Positions 45,457 to 57,854 of a stretch of 64,000 nucleotides of DNA are shown here, in pieces. A program made the translations under genes and the position numbers. How positions within the stretch are numbered: position 1 is the stretch's first letter; every line of letters starts with the position of its first letter. A model generated the notes under the pieces. That model did no database searches, was not told the origin of the DNA, and was given only the letters and a program-made list of their open reading frames with translations. The DNA comes from Elymus sibiricus (taxonomy: Eukaryota; Streptophyta; Magnoliopsida; Poales; Poaceae): contig CM077673.1 in assembly GCA_039707655.1 (NCBI GenBank), positions 271,444,288 through 271,508,287 on the forward strand, in the 5' to 3' direction.

Positions 45457-45467
45457 GAAAATGGTCT

Positions 45468-46936
45468 TGATAACCCACAAGTATAGGGGATTGTTTTAGC
45501 CTTTTCGATAAATAAGAGTGTTGAGCCCAACAAGGAGCTAAATGTAGAATTAATATTCTCTCAAGTTCTATCGACCACCGATGCAACTCCACACACGCTA
45601 ACACTTACTTTACCTAGAACAAGAATAAAACTATTTTGCGAGATGAAAACAAGAAGTACTTTGCAAGATAATAAAAGTTAGTGAGCTTTTTGTAACACTA
45701 GAAAAATATTTTCCATAGGCAATTGAATATCATACGCGTGATACTTATTATATGCAATAAGGGAGAGGCATACGCTAACATACTTTTTGTACGTGGATCA
45801 TATGCACTTATGATTGGAACTCTAGCAATCAGCCGCAACTAGTAAAGATCATTAACGTAAAACCCAACCATAGCATTAAGTAACACGTCCTCTTTACTCC
45901 CATATGCAACAACCCCTTACACGGGTTTAAACTTCTATCACTCTACAGTGGCAACCCACTATAAGTGAATTATGAACGTATTGCAACACCCTACAGTGGC
46001 AATTCCCACAAGTGTGCTCAGCACAGAGGGCACCATAGGACATCACATATCAACATACAACTCCTATCAATCACACCATACAACAATTAACCCGTAGGAC
46101 AAAAAGAATCTACTCGAACTTCATAGGATGGACACACCACATTGTGTAATAATATATAGCATAAAGCACCATGTTCAAGTAGAGATTACAGAGGGGAAAA
46201 TTGGTGTTACACCTCTACATAGAGGGGGAGAAACTTGGTGGTGACGTCGGCGAAGTTGTTGGTGTAGATCACCGTCATGATGGATCTCCCAGTGGCGCTC
46301 CGGCGCCGCTGGAAGAGATGGGGAGAGAGCCCCCCTCCTTCTTCCTCTTGCTTAGCCTCCTTCCTAGATTGGAGGAGGGTTTCCCCTCTGGTCCTTGGCT
46401 GCCATGGATCCCGGAGGGGAGGAGCTCCCCTCTGAAATTGGATCTCTCTCTGTGTTTCTTCTCTGTTTTGCGACCCTATTTTCTAGCCCTTTACCGTTTC
46501 TTAAATCCCCGGAGATCCGTAACTCTGATTGGGCTGAAATTTTGAGAGTTTTTTTATTTGGATATTAGCTTACTTGTGGTCAAATGAGACTCCCAACCGA
46601 CTTACGGGGTGGCCATAAGCTCACCCTACGCGCCCTAGGGTAGTGGGCACACCGTGTGAGCTTGTGGGCCCCTCACGCACCGTCTTGCATTGATTTGTTT
46701 TCTCAAAAATGACATATATTTCCAAAAAAATCTCGATAAAAAGTTATCACGTTTGCACTTTGTTTTATATGGATTTTCTACAAAACAAAAAACACGCAAA
46801 AAATAGGAACTGGCACCGGGCACTAGATCAATATGTTAGTCCAAAAATAATATAAATTGTTGCCAAAAGTATCTCAAAGTTGTAGATTATTGGCATGAAA
46901 AAAATCAAAATTTATAGATACGACGAATATCTATCA
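45468..46936 (-). repeat. 5' LTR of element D
   Basis: 1469 bp, ends TGATA...TATCA. The right end reads TGATAGATATTCGTCG on the minus strand, diverged from the usual TGATACGTC start. Confidence 0.75.
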
Positions 46937-47811
46937 CTTCCCTCTGCGAAGGGAACCCTTTACTTTTACGTTATTTACTTTTAATGTCGAGTCATCATCT
47001 TGCATTGAAAGCACCAATTTTGAGAGCTATTTTAATTCTTATGCACTGAGTCTACTTAATGTTGAGTGTGAGTATGACTTGATCTTTTCTACACTGAATT
47101 ATAATGTTTAGTTAGTGCTTGAACTTTGGAGGTGCTCTCCATTTATGTTTTGCGGTCTTAGAAAGGGCTAGCAAGATACCATCGATCATATTGCATCATG
47201 ATTGTTTTGACAAAGTGTTAGATATAGTGTTATTTCTCGCTAGTTGATTATGCCATTGATATGAGTAAATGTGGGTTCTAAGTGTTATCATTTGTATGTT
47301 ACTTCATGACTTGGCTGAAAACTTGGTTACTAGTTAAGCTTATATATGGAAACAAAAACAAAAGAGTTTGTAAAACCTTTTCTTAATCACTTTCAGTGTA
47401 TCAACTGAACTGCTAGAGGACGAGCAATAAGTTAAGCCTGGGGGAGTTGATACGTCCCAAACACATCTAATTTTCCAAACACTTGTACTCTTGTTTTGGA
47501 CTCTAATTTGCATGATTTGAATGAAACTAACTCCGACTAACGCAGTTTTCAGTAGAACTGCCATGGTGTTGTTTTTGTGTAGAAATAAATGTTCTCGGAA
47601 TTAGAATTGCCGAGGATTTTTATGAATAAATAAAAAGATACTAGAACAAAAATATGTCGAAGAGGGCCTAATGGCCATCCACAAGGGGCAGGGCGCACCT
47701 CCTGCCTTGTGGTACCCTCGATGCTCCGTCTCCCCTATATCCAACTCCATAAGTACCGTCTTCCCAAGGAAAAAAAGTAAGAGAAGTTTCATCGCATTTT
47801 ACGATACGGAT
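46937..47811 (+). mobile_element. 3' end of plus-strand Gypsy element E
   Basis: Non-coding internal end (46937-47436), polypurine tract CCTGGGGGAGT (47437-47447) and the first 364 bases of a 3' LTR (47448-47811, start TGATACGTCCC). It is homologous to the 3' end of element C but in the opposite orientation. The LTR is cut at 47811 by the LTR of C; the last 5 bases, CGGAT, would be the target site. Confidence 0.78.
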
Positions 47812-49207
47812 TGATAACCAACAAGTATAGGGGATCACCACGGTCTTCGAGGGTAGTATTTCACCTAAATTTATTGATTAGACACAAGGGAAGCCAAAGA
47901 ATATTTATTAGCCTTAGCAATTGAGTTGTCAGTTCAACCACACCTGGAAGGATCTCTTTCTGCAGTGAAGTGTTTAATAGCATAGTAGTTTGATAGTTTG
48001 ATAGTATCGGTAGCAGTAGCAATACTACAATAGCAGTTTTGTAGTGATTGTAACAATAGTAGCAATAGCAGTAACTTAGCAAAGGCAATATAAGCGAGAC
48101 GTAGGCATTGGATCGGTGATGGATAATTGTGTGGATGATATTTATCATATAATACTCACGACCTAGAGCGACACATAACTAGCTCCAATTCGTCAATTCA
48201 ATGTAGGCATGTATTCCGTATATAATCACACATGCTTATAATAAGAACTTGCATGACATCTTTTGTCCTACCTCCCGTGGCAGCGGGGTCCATAAGGAAA
48301 TCTAAGGGATATTAAGGCCTCCTTTTAATAGAGAACCAGAACAAAGCATTAACACATAGTGAATACATGAACTCCTCATACTACGGTCATCACCGGAAAG
48401 AATCCCAATTATTGTCACCTTGAGGGATGCGGATCATAGCACATAGTAGGTGCATATAACTTGCAAGATCGGATCCAAAACACTCACATATTCATAGAAA
48501 CATAATAGGTTCAGATCTGAAATCATGGCACTCGGGCGCTAGTGACAAGCATTAAGCATAGCAAATCATAGCAACATTAATCTCATAAGATAGTGGATAC
48601 TAGGGATCAAGCCCTAACAAATTGACTTGATTACATGACAAATCTCATCCAACCCATCACCGTCTAGCAAGCCTACGAAAGAATTACTCACCCCAATGGT
48701 GAGCATCATGGAATTGTTGATGGAGAAGGGTTGATGATGACGATGGCGATGAATCCCCCTCTCCGGAGCCCAAATCGGACTCCACATTAACCCTCCTAAT
48801 GAAGAATAGGAGATGGCGGCAGCTCCGTGTCATAAAAGGCGATGATTCTTTCTCTTTTATTTTTCTTGGATGAGACGTAGCGTATATGACCATAGGTAGG
48901 GCAACGGAGGCTCCAGGGGCCCACAATCTCAGGTGGCACGCCCTAGGGGGCACGCCACCTGATCTTGTAGCTCTATGGTGCCCCCCTCCGATAACTCTTT
49001 TCACCAGTATTTTTTTATACAATCCACAAAAATTCTCCGTAAAATGTCGTCCAATTCAGAGAACTTTTATTTCTGCATAAAAATAACACCAAGGCAATTC
49101 TACTGATAACATCGTCGGGCTGGGTTAGTTTCATTAAAATCATGCAAATTAGAGTCCAAAACAAGAACGAAAGTGTTTGGAGAAGTGGATACGTTTAGGA
49201 CGTATCA
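47812..49207 (-). repeat. 3' LTR of element C
   Basis: 1396 bp, TGATAACCAAC...ACGTATCA, related to but clearly diverged from the LTRs of element A. Contains an AGT/AGC-rich stretch near 47980-48080. Confidence 0.85.
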
Positions 49208-49221
49208 ACTTCCCCAAGCTT

Positions 49222-51219
49222 AACCCATTGCTTATCCTCAAGCAATTCAGTTGAGAAACCGAAAGTGATAAAGAAAAACTTTTACAAACTCTTTTGTTAT
49301 TATTTCCATATATAAGCTTAGCTAGTAATCAAGTTTTCAACACAGGTCATGAGATAAACATACAAATGATAACACTTAGAAACCATATTTACTCATATCA
49401 ATAATATAACCAACTAGCGAGTGATAATACTATATCTTCAATACCAACACTTTGTCAAAACAACTATGAGGCAATATGATAAAATGGTATCTCGCTGGCC
49501 CTTTCTGAGACCGCAAAATATAAATGCAGAGCACCTCTGAAGTTCAAGCAGCGACTGAACATTGTAATTCAGAGTAGAAGTGATCCAGTCATGCTCACAT
49601 CCAACATGAACTAGACTCAATGCATAAAAATGACAATAGCGCTCTCAGGATTGGTGCTTTGAATAAGAAGATGGTGAGTCAAGTAATAAAAAGAAAATAA
49701 CATGAAAGTAAATAACATTGAAGTAAATAGAATGCCCCTTAGCAGAGGGAAGCAAGGATTTGCAGAGGTGCCAGAACTCAAGGTTTAAAACAGAGATGAA
49801 TATAATTTGGGTGATGTGGTTTTCCTGTCAACGTCACGACAAAGGATTTCGGTATCTTCCATGCTAAATACATTAATAGCGGTTCCCAAACAGAATGTAT
49901 TTTTACTCCCCCTCCACCATTCAAACACTTGCCACGGCTATCTGTATCCACGTGTGCCCTCCAAACAATCAACTTTCCGTGGGAGTTCTTGTTTATTTAT
50001 TTTTGTATTTTGCAGGATTGGGCATCCTTTTTACCAGCATGTCTTGTGCAGGACGAGTGAATAAACTCTCATCCTGAGAATAACACGCTTAGCATGGGTA
50101 GATATGGTGGACTCTCTTAAACAACTTTGGTTTGGGGGCTTTGGATGCACAAGCAGTATTCCCTCTTAGTGCAAGCAAAGGCTAGAAAATAGATTGAGAA
50201 GCGACAACTAGAGAGCGACAACGGTCATAGTCATGGATTAAAAATAATTAACATTGAACACGAGCATGAGTAGGATATAAACACTCTAAACATAAATATC
50301 ATAGAGGCTTTATTGGTCTTGAGTCTATTACATGCCTTTGACATGTGCCAAGTCAAGCTACTTGAATACTCAGAGGAGGATACCATCCCAACATACTACA
50401 ACCTAATCATTTTAATGCATGTTGACATCCAAGATAACATATTATCCACTCCCAGCTACTTAAGCATGGCATGAGCAACTATGATCTTTAATTTTCATCA
50501 CAAATATGTTTACTCATGATATGCTGAATCAAGAATTACGAACTAAACATATTTACAAAAAGAAAAACAAGAAGAGTCCATACCAGCTTTTCTGCACCAT
50601 GATCACTTCATCAAATTATTGTCATAATTGCCTTTCACTTGCACGACCGAATGATGTGAAAATAATAATAGTGCAAGAGTGTCATGGACTAACCTGGAAT
50701 CTGCAAACAGTATATTCAAAGGAGAAGACAAATGATAATTGGCTCTTCATGTGATCAATAATAAGGGATATAGGAGCCATGTGACAATTGTTATGAAGTC
50801 CTTTCCTTACGGCGACTCGAAGAAAGAAGAAGTAATTCAGAGAAACGAAATGAAATATTTTTGGGGTTTTCATTTTTGTGAAGGAAGCAAAAGAAACAAG
50901 AAAATGAAAACGAGAAAAACTATATACACGGGAGAACTCCCAAGAAGTAAAACAAGAATATGAAATGTTTTTGGGTTTTGTTTTAATACTACCAACTAAT
51001 TAAACAAGAAAGAAAAACAAAAAGAAGCGAGACATATTTTTGGATTTGTAAAGTTTTTCAAACACAGAAAAGAAAGTGGAAAAAACTAACATGGATATAC
51101 GATGAAAATGCTGAACACCGAAAACTGGACAGAATATGTGGTACATGAATGTAATGTCAGTGAGAATCCGTACTCCCCCAAGCTTAGGCTTTTGGCCTAA
51201 CTTTGGTCTAGGGCTACTG
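49222..51219 (-). other. Non-coding internal region of element C
   Basis: About 2 kb collinear with 1645-3712 of element A, at lower similarity. Short frames are not conserved between the two. Confidence 0.55.
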
Positions 51220-52175
51220 CTAACCTGGGTAGAACTCGTCGCAGTAGTCCGGATTATACTTTAGTGCAGTGGCCGCCGCTTGATGGCAGCTTCACTCCAT
51301 CAAGCGACCTCTCTTGCCGCCCGATAAGACTCGGCCTCCTACTCACATATATAGTATCTTCGTTTTTCCTGGAAATTAAAGAGGACCGGACAACGCAAAC
51401 TAACAAGGACAACATGGTTCTTATCATAGATTAGCATGTATTGAAATGTTGACTCGTCCCTTTCAAAAAAATGTGGCGTACCATGGCATCATAATCTAGA
51501 TAACTCAGAGCCAACTCCTGATCATTGTCTCTAATAGGTACTCCAAGGAAAGCAGCTACACGGGTGGCATAAATTCCCCCATAAATATCCCCATCGAACG
51601 AGTTCTTGTTTCTACGCCGTGCAATTATAGCCCAAAGATTAAATTTCCTATCTCTCAGTACATCACTTTTAAGAATACTCAAGTCAGGAGCGCAAGTGGT
51701 GCTAAGGTCATGCTTGCTAGTTATGCATCTTCCAATGAACAGAGCAAAATAATGAATAGCAGGAAAATGAATGCTCCAAATTTTAGCTTGCATTACACCT
51801 GTAGTTTCACTTTGGGTAATGCTCAAGATAAAGTCATTGCAATAAGTTTTATGATGCTCAAGATAATTTCCCCACCTAGGAATTTTGCATGCGGTGAAGA
51901 AATCCATAATACTCATGCGGAAAGAGTTCTTGTACAAATTAAAAACAACATCATGAGATGAGCAATGAGATACATACTTGAATTTTGGCACAAAGGAATC
52001 GGTGAGATCACGGTATTGTGGTCACTTATCTGATACAGACTCAGTCAACTCATTGCACGTACGCATCAAATTCCTCCTTGATGCCAGCACTAATTATGAA
52101 GGTTTTGTATGGACATTCACAAGCCTTCACCATGGCCTACCTAGGGGGTTCAAGGCCGGATTCAGAAATATCTGA
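51220..52175 (-). pseudogene. Athila ORF1-like protein of element C (degenerate)
   Basis: Main frame 51431-51991 (186 codons) with the blocks KIWSIHFPAIHYFALFIGRC, FNLWAIIARRR and GGIYATRVAAFLGVP, matching HFPSLHYFSLFIGKC, YNLGAIIARHL and GVIYATRLAKHFNV of element A. The upstream part (to 52175) is in another frame with stops. The tail (to 51220) is shifted again and ends with a short aromatic/Pro segment (DYCDEFYPG), resembling the tail in A. The shared order of blocks shows that both elements descend from one non-autonomous lineage. Confidence 0.62.
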
Positions 52176-52690
52176 CCTTGGGGAGCTTTTGCTTGAATAT
52201 CCTCCAAAGAAAATTCTGAAAAAATCTGAAATTTTTAGTCCCCAAAATAAAAGTGAATATAACTTAACAAGATTGATAGCAACTACTTCCACAAGTACAT
52301 AGAGGCCATACAAGCATCACAACTACTTAGAACTAAGTAAATTCAACATGCAAGCTCATATTCTTGGTCACTAATAGTAGAAAAATGCACACAATATAAT
52401 CCACTAGAACATAAAATAATTGTAGCATTGGAGAAGTCAGATACCAAGGAGCAATTTCTTCGAACAGTTTTGGAAACGGAGCTCTGAGCAAAGAGATAAA
52501 AAATCTCATGCAATTGAGCAAGAAAACGGGAATGGAAGCAAGAACGGTTTTTTCTAGAGATAGGAGAAGCAGTGGGCAAGTGCAAAAAGTGAGTGGGTAC
52601 CTATGGGACCCACAAGCTCACCTGGCACGCCCAGGGGGGCAGACGCGCCGTGTGATCTTGTGGCTGACAAGCGCGCCCCTGGGGTTTGTT

Positions 52691-52982
52691 CAGTGCCAAA
52701 TATTCTAGAGAAAATCATACTAAATTTTCAAGGCATTCTGCGAACTTTTATTTTTGGGGTATTTTTTATTGCATAGAAAATTCAGAAAATGAACTAAATA
52801 TGGATTTTCACTTTATTAGACTAATAAAAATAGAAAACATTCTAATATTACAGAGAGTTGTGCTTACTGAATTCATAGACCATATGCCTCTCAAAAGGAA
52901 TCAATTAACAAGTTTGATCAGGTCTTATTAATGAACCACTTTCGATTGACATAAAACCGAATAATTTTTGTATTGCACTAAG
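52691..52982. other. Unassigned sequence between element C and the protease fragment
   Basis: AT-rich, no coding frame supported; probably internal sequence of the Gypsy element that owns the protease fragment. Confidence 0.35.
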
Positions 52983-53315
52983 TTACCTCAACCGGAATAT
53001 GCATGGTTCCAATAGTAATAGTTTGATATTCCTTTTAGGAACAGGGAGAGGGAATTCAAAACCTCCAATAGTAGTTGTCATAGTCTTTTCAATGGAGCTA
53101 ATACTATCTATTTGATTATATTTCTTCAGAAAATGTACCGTATGTTCTTTGCCATTAACATGAAAAGTGACCTTGCTCTTGTTGTAGCCAATAACAGCCC
53201 CTGCCGTATTTAGAGAAGGTCTTCCAAGGATAACCGACATATTGTCGTCCTCGGGCATATCGAGAATAACAAAGTCCGTTAAGATAGTAACATTAGCAAC
53301 AACAACGGGAACATC
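52983..53315 (-). pseudogene. Gypsy aspartic protease fragment (copy 2)
   Basis: Minus-strand open frame with the protease block MSVILGRPSLNTAGAVIGYN, then VTFHVNGKEHTVHFLKK. It matches 1-195 and extends further to the C-terminus. At its upstream end the 48 bases present in the left copy (196-243) are missing, so the protease runs straight into a shortened LTR. Confidence 0.82.
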
Positions 53316-54711
53316 CCCACAAGTATAGGGGATCACAACAGTCTTCGTGGGTAGTATTTCACCCTGATTTATTGATTCGACACAAGGGGAGCCAAAGAAT
53401 ATTTATCGTCCTTAGCAGTTGAGTTGTCAATTCAACCACACCTAGGGTATCTCTCTGCAGCAAACTTTTAGTAGCACGGCAAATAATAGTAGTAACAGTA
53501 GTAGTAGTAATAGTGATGGCAGTAGCAATTTTGTAGCAGTTGTGATAGTAGCAGTAGCAATAGTAACTTAGCAAGATTCAGTATATGAAAAGCGTAGGCA
53601 CGTGGATTGGTGATAGATAATGATTTAGATGACATCAATCATGTAACAGTTACACACTAGGGCGACACAGAACTAGCTCCAGTTCATCAATGTAATGTAG
53701 GCATGTATTCCGTATATAGTCATACATGCTTGCGATAAGAACTTGTATGACATCTTTTGTCCTACCCTCCCATGGCAGCAGGGTCCTATTATAAACTAAG
53801 GGATATTAAGGCATCCTTTTAATAGAGAACTGGAACAAAGCATTAACACATGGTGAATACATGAACTCCTCAAACTATGGCAATCACTGGAAAGAATCCC
53901 AATTATTGTCACCTTGGGGTATGTGGATCAAGACACGTAATAGGTGCATATAACTTGCAAGATAGGATCCAAATCACTCTTATATTCATGAAAAGATAAT
54001 AATTCCAGATCTGAAATCATGGCACTCAGGCCCTAGTGACAAGCATTAAGCATAGCAAAGTCATAGCAACATATATCTCAGAACATAGTGGACAGTAGGG
54101 ATCATGCCCTATCAAACTTAACTCGATTACATGATTAATCTCATCCAATCCCATCACCGTCCAACAAGCCTACAAAGGAATTACTCACTCCCGGTGGTGA
54201 GTATCTTGGAGGTGTTGATGAAGAAGGGTTGGTGATGACGACGACGGTGATTCCCCCTCTTCAAAGCACCAAACGGACTCCAGATCAGCCCTCCCGAGGA
54301 AGAACAGTGGGAGGCGGCGGCTCCGTCTCGTGAAACATGATGAAATATTCTCTCCTACATTTTTCTCCGAAGATGTGAATTTATAGGATTGGAATTAGGG
54401 TCGGGGGAGCCACATGGGCCCCACAAGCCATCAGGGCGCACCCAAGGGGGGTGGGCGCGCCCTGTTGGCTTGTGGCCCATAGGCAGCCCCCTCTGGTGGA
54501 TCTTCACTCCATAATTCATTATTTATTCCAAAAATAATTCACAAAAAGTTTCGTCCAATTCCAGGAACTTTTATTTCTGCACAAAAATAACACCAAGGTA
54601 GTTCTACTAAAAACAACGTCAGTTCGGGTTAGTTCCATTCAAATCATACAAATTAGAGTCCAAAACCAGTGAAAAAGTGTTTGGAAAAGTAGATACGTTT
54701 GAGACGTATCA
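53316..54711 (-). repeat. LTR of duplicated element A (right copy)
   Basis: Collinear with 237-1630 but lacking the first seven bases TGATAAC. Followed by a polypurine tract at 54712-54725. Confidence 0.86.
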
Positions 54712-55978
54712 ACGCCCCCCAAGCTTAACTCATTGCTTGTCCTCAAGCAATTCAGTTGATAAACTGAAAGTGATAAAGAAAACTTTTACAAATTCTTTGG
54801 TTCTCATCGTTATACACATGCTTAGCTAGTGTTCAAGTTTTTAGCATAAATTATAAATAACCCTATCGATGATAAAAAGTAAACATCATATTCACTCATG
54901 GCAATACATAACCAACTAACTAGCAATAATAAGATATCTCACATGCCAACAATTTGTCAAAACAATCATGATATAATATGACAACATGGTATTTCGCTAG
55001 CCCTTTCTGAAACCACAAAACGTAAATGCAGAGCACCTGTGAGGTTCAAGCAGCGACTAAACATTATAATTCAGGGTAGAAAAGATCCAATCATGCTCAC
55101 ATCCAACATTAACTAGACTCAATGCATAAGATTGACAATAGTGCTCTCCGGTCTGGTGCTTTTAGTAAGAGGGTGATGACTCAACTTAAAAGTAAATAGA
55201 TATGCCCTTTGCATAGGGAAGTATTGATTTGCAGAGGTGCCAGAGATCAAGGTTTAAAACGGGATTGAAATTATAGTTTTTGGGTGGTCCACTTTTCCTA
55301 TCAATGTCACGACAAAGGATTTCAATATCTTCCATGCTAAACACATTATTGGCGGTTCATCAGCGGAATTGTAAAGTTTACTCCCATCCACCATACATAC
55401 ACAAGCCATGGCTGACCGAAGCCATGGATGCCCTCTCAACTGTCTAGGGAGTTTTGTTTAATTAATTTTTGTTTTGCAGGACTGGGCATCCCTTTTTACC
55501 AACCTCTCTCGTGCAATGACAGGCGAATAAATGCCCATCTTGAGAATAAACCACTTAGCATGGAAGATACTAACTGCCCCGTCGCTCCATGTGCGGTACA
55601 AGTGCACAAAATAGATGTTTATTTGAATATTAGAGATGGCACATGCAAATTTACTTGGAACGGCAAGGTAATACCGTATATAGGTAGGTATGGTGGACTC
55701 ATGTGGAATAACTTGGTTTAGGGGTCTTGGATGCACAAGCAATATTCCCGCTTAGTACAGATGAAGGCTAGCAATAGATTGAGAAGTGACCAGCTAGAGA
55801 GCGAAAACGGTCATAATCATGCATTGTGAATAATTAACATTGGACATAACATGTGTAGGATGTAACACTCTGAATTTAAACATCATGAAGGTTGCATTGG
55901 TTTTGAATCAACAACATTTGCACATGGGCCAAGTCAAGCCGCTCGAATTACTCAGAGAGAAATACCATACTACCATAC
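54712..55978 (-). other. Internal region of duplicated element A (right copy)
   Basis: Collinear with 1631-2898, non-coding, interrupted by G2. Confidence 0.8.
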
Positions 55979-57804
55979 TGTTGGGGAACGTCGCACGGGA
56001 AACAAAAAATTTCCTACGCACACGCAAGATCTATCCATGGTGATGAGCATCTACGAGAGGGAGAGTAAATCTACATACCCTTGTAGATCGCTAAGCGAAA
56101 GCATTAAGAAACGCGGTTGATGTAGTCGAACGTCTTCGCGATCCAAATCGCAAGTCGTCCCTCGATCCAAACACGATCTAGCGCCGAACGGACGGCACCT
56201 CCGCGTTCAACACACGTACGGCTTGATGACGCCTTCACCTCCTCGATCCAGCGAGCGATGGTGAAGTAGTGGATGAGTTCCGGCAGCACGACGGCGTGGT
56301 GATGGTGGTGAGGAACAATCTCTGCAGGGCTTCGCCAAGCACTATGGAGATTGTGACGGGAGGAACTAGAGGGTTAGGGTTGCCGGCACACGGCTTGGGA
56401 AATCTTGATGTATCCTGTGTGCTAGCCCTGCCCCTCTATTTATATGTTGAGCCCTAGGGTCTAAACTTGGAGAGAAAGCCTCCACAAGGTCGGTTTTGCC
56501 CGCACAAGGTCGGTTTGGCCCGCACGGAAAGAGTCCCACTCGGATTCCAGTAGTACCACGTACAAGCGGTAGTACCGCTCATGAGCGGTAGTACCGCTTC
56601 ACACAAGCGGTAGTACCGCTTACGCCGTAGTACTGCCTTACAAGCGGTAGTACCGCTTAAGGCAGCAGCAAAACTTCCTTTTGCACTTTCCAATACCTCG
56701 TGGGCTTTACCCCTTTGGCCCATATAAAGTGTTGCTGCACCCGAACACTTCGGTAAACATCCGGAACCCCTTCCGGTGAATTCCGGAACCCTTCCGGAGA
56801 TCAAAACACTATTATCACATATATCAAACTTTACCTCCGGACTCTTCCGGATATCCTCGTCATGTCCGGGATTTTATCCGGGACTCCGAACAACCTTCGG
56901 TCACCAACACAATAACTCAACTATACTAATCGTCACCAAACGTTAAGTGTGTAGACCCTGCGGGTTCGAGAACTATGTAGACATGACCGAAACACCTCTA
57001 CGGTCAATAACCAATAGCGGGACCTGGATGCCCATATTGGTTCCTACATATTCTACGAAGATCTATATCGGTCGAACCTCTATGTCAAGGATTCAGTTAA
57101 TCCCGTATGCTGTTCGCTTTGTTCTTCGGTATGTTACTTGCCCGAGATTCGATCGTCAGTATCTCTATACCTAGTTCAATCTCGTTATCGGCAAGTCTCT
57201 TTACTCGGTCCGTAATACAAGATCTCGTGGCTAACACTTTAGTCACATTGCTTGCAAGGCTCATTGTGATGTTGTATTACTGAGTGGGCCCTGAGATACC
57301 TCTCCGTCACACGGAGTAACAAATCCCAGTCTTGATCCATGCCAACCCAATAGACACCCTCGGAGATACTTGTAGAGCATCTTTATAGTCACCCAGTAAC
57401 GTTGCGACGTTTGATACACACAAGGTATTCCTCTGGTGTCAGTGAGTTGCATGATCTCATGGTCATAGGAACAGATACTTGACATGCAGAAAACAATAGC
57501 AATAAACTGACACGATCATATGCTAAGTTTATAGTTTGGGTCTTGTCCATCACATCATTCTCCTAATGATGTGATCCCGTTATCAAATGACATCTCATGT
57601 CCATGGCTAGGAAACCTTCACCATCTTTTGATCAACGAGCTAGTTAACTAGAGGCTTACTAGGGACACAGTGTTGTCTATGTACCCACACATGTATTTGA
57701 GTTTCCAATCAATACAATTATAGCATGGATAATAAACGATTATCATGAACAAGGAAATATAATAATAACCAATTTATTATTGCCTCTAGGGCATATTTCC
57801 AACA
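55979..57804 (-). repeat. 3' LTR of G2
   Basis: 1826 bp with TGTTGG...CCAACA ends. It differs from the G1 LTRs in the middle third, where it has the palindrome array instead of the GC-rich block. Confidence 0.92.
56565..56657. repeat. Palindrome array in the 3' LTR of G2
   Basis: Four exact copies of AGCGGTAGTACCGCT (7-bp arms around one base) at 56565, 56584, 56606 and 56643, plus a decayed copy at 56622. Confidence 0.9.
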
Positions 57805-57818
57805 GTCTCCCACTTGCA
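57805..57818 (-). other. Polypurine tract of G2
   Basis: Minus strand AAGTGGGAGACTG next to the LTR start TGTTGG; identical in G1 at 25791. Confidence 0.82.
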
Positions 57819-57854
57819 CTAGAGTCAATAATCTAGTTCACATCACTATGTGAT

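Larger units (their letters stand above)
44639..46936 (-). mobile_element. 5' part of Gypsy element D
   Basis: 5' LTR (45468-46936), primer-binding site (45439-45456) and gag start (to 44639). Everything downstream of gag is missing at the junction with the Tat-type element. The LTR edge at 46936 abuts element E directly, so D inserted into E; the flanking bases are CTTCC, with no partner left to compare. Confidence 0.77.
47812..52690 (-). mobile_element. Non-autonomous Gypsy element C
   Basis: Same architecture as element A: 3' LTR (47812-49207), polypurine tract (49208-49221), long non-coding region, an Athila ORF1-like pseudogene (51220-52175) and a leader. No 5' LTR or primer site is found; near 52690 it passes into unrelated sequence and then the protease fragment. 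Right border is approximate. Confidence 0.72.
53122..55978. repeat. Duplicated segment, right copy
   Basis: Counterpart of 1-2898. It differs by a few single-base changes, small indels and the 48-bp deletion. It ends at the target site of G2 (CATAC, 55974-55978), beyond which the match would continue outside the window. Confidence 0.88.
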
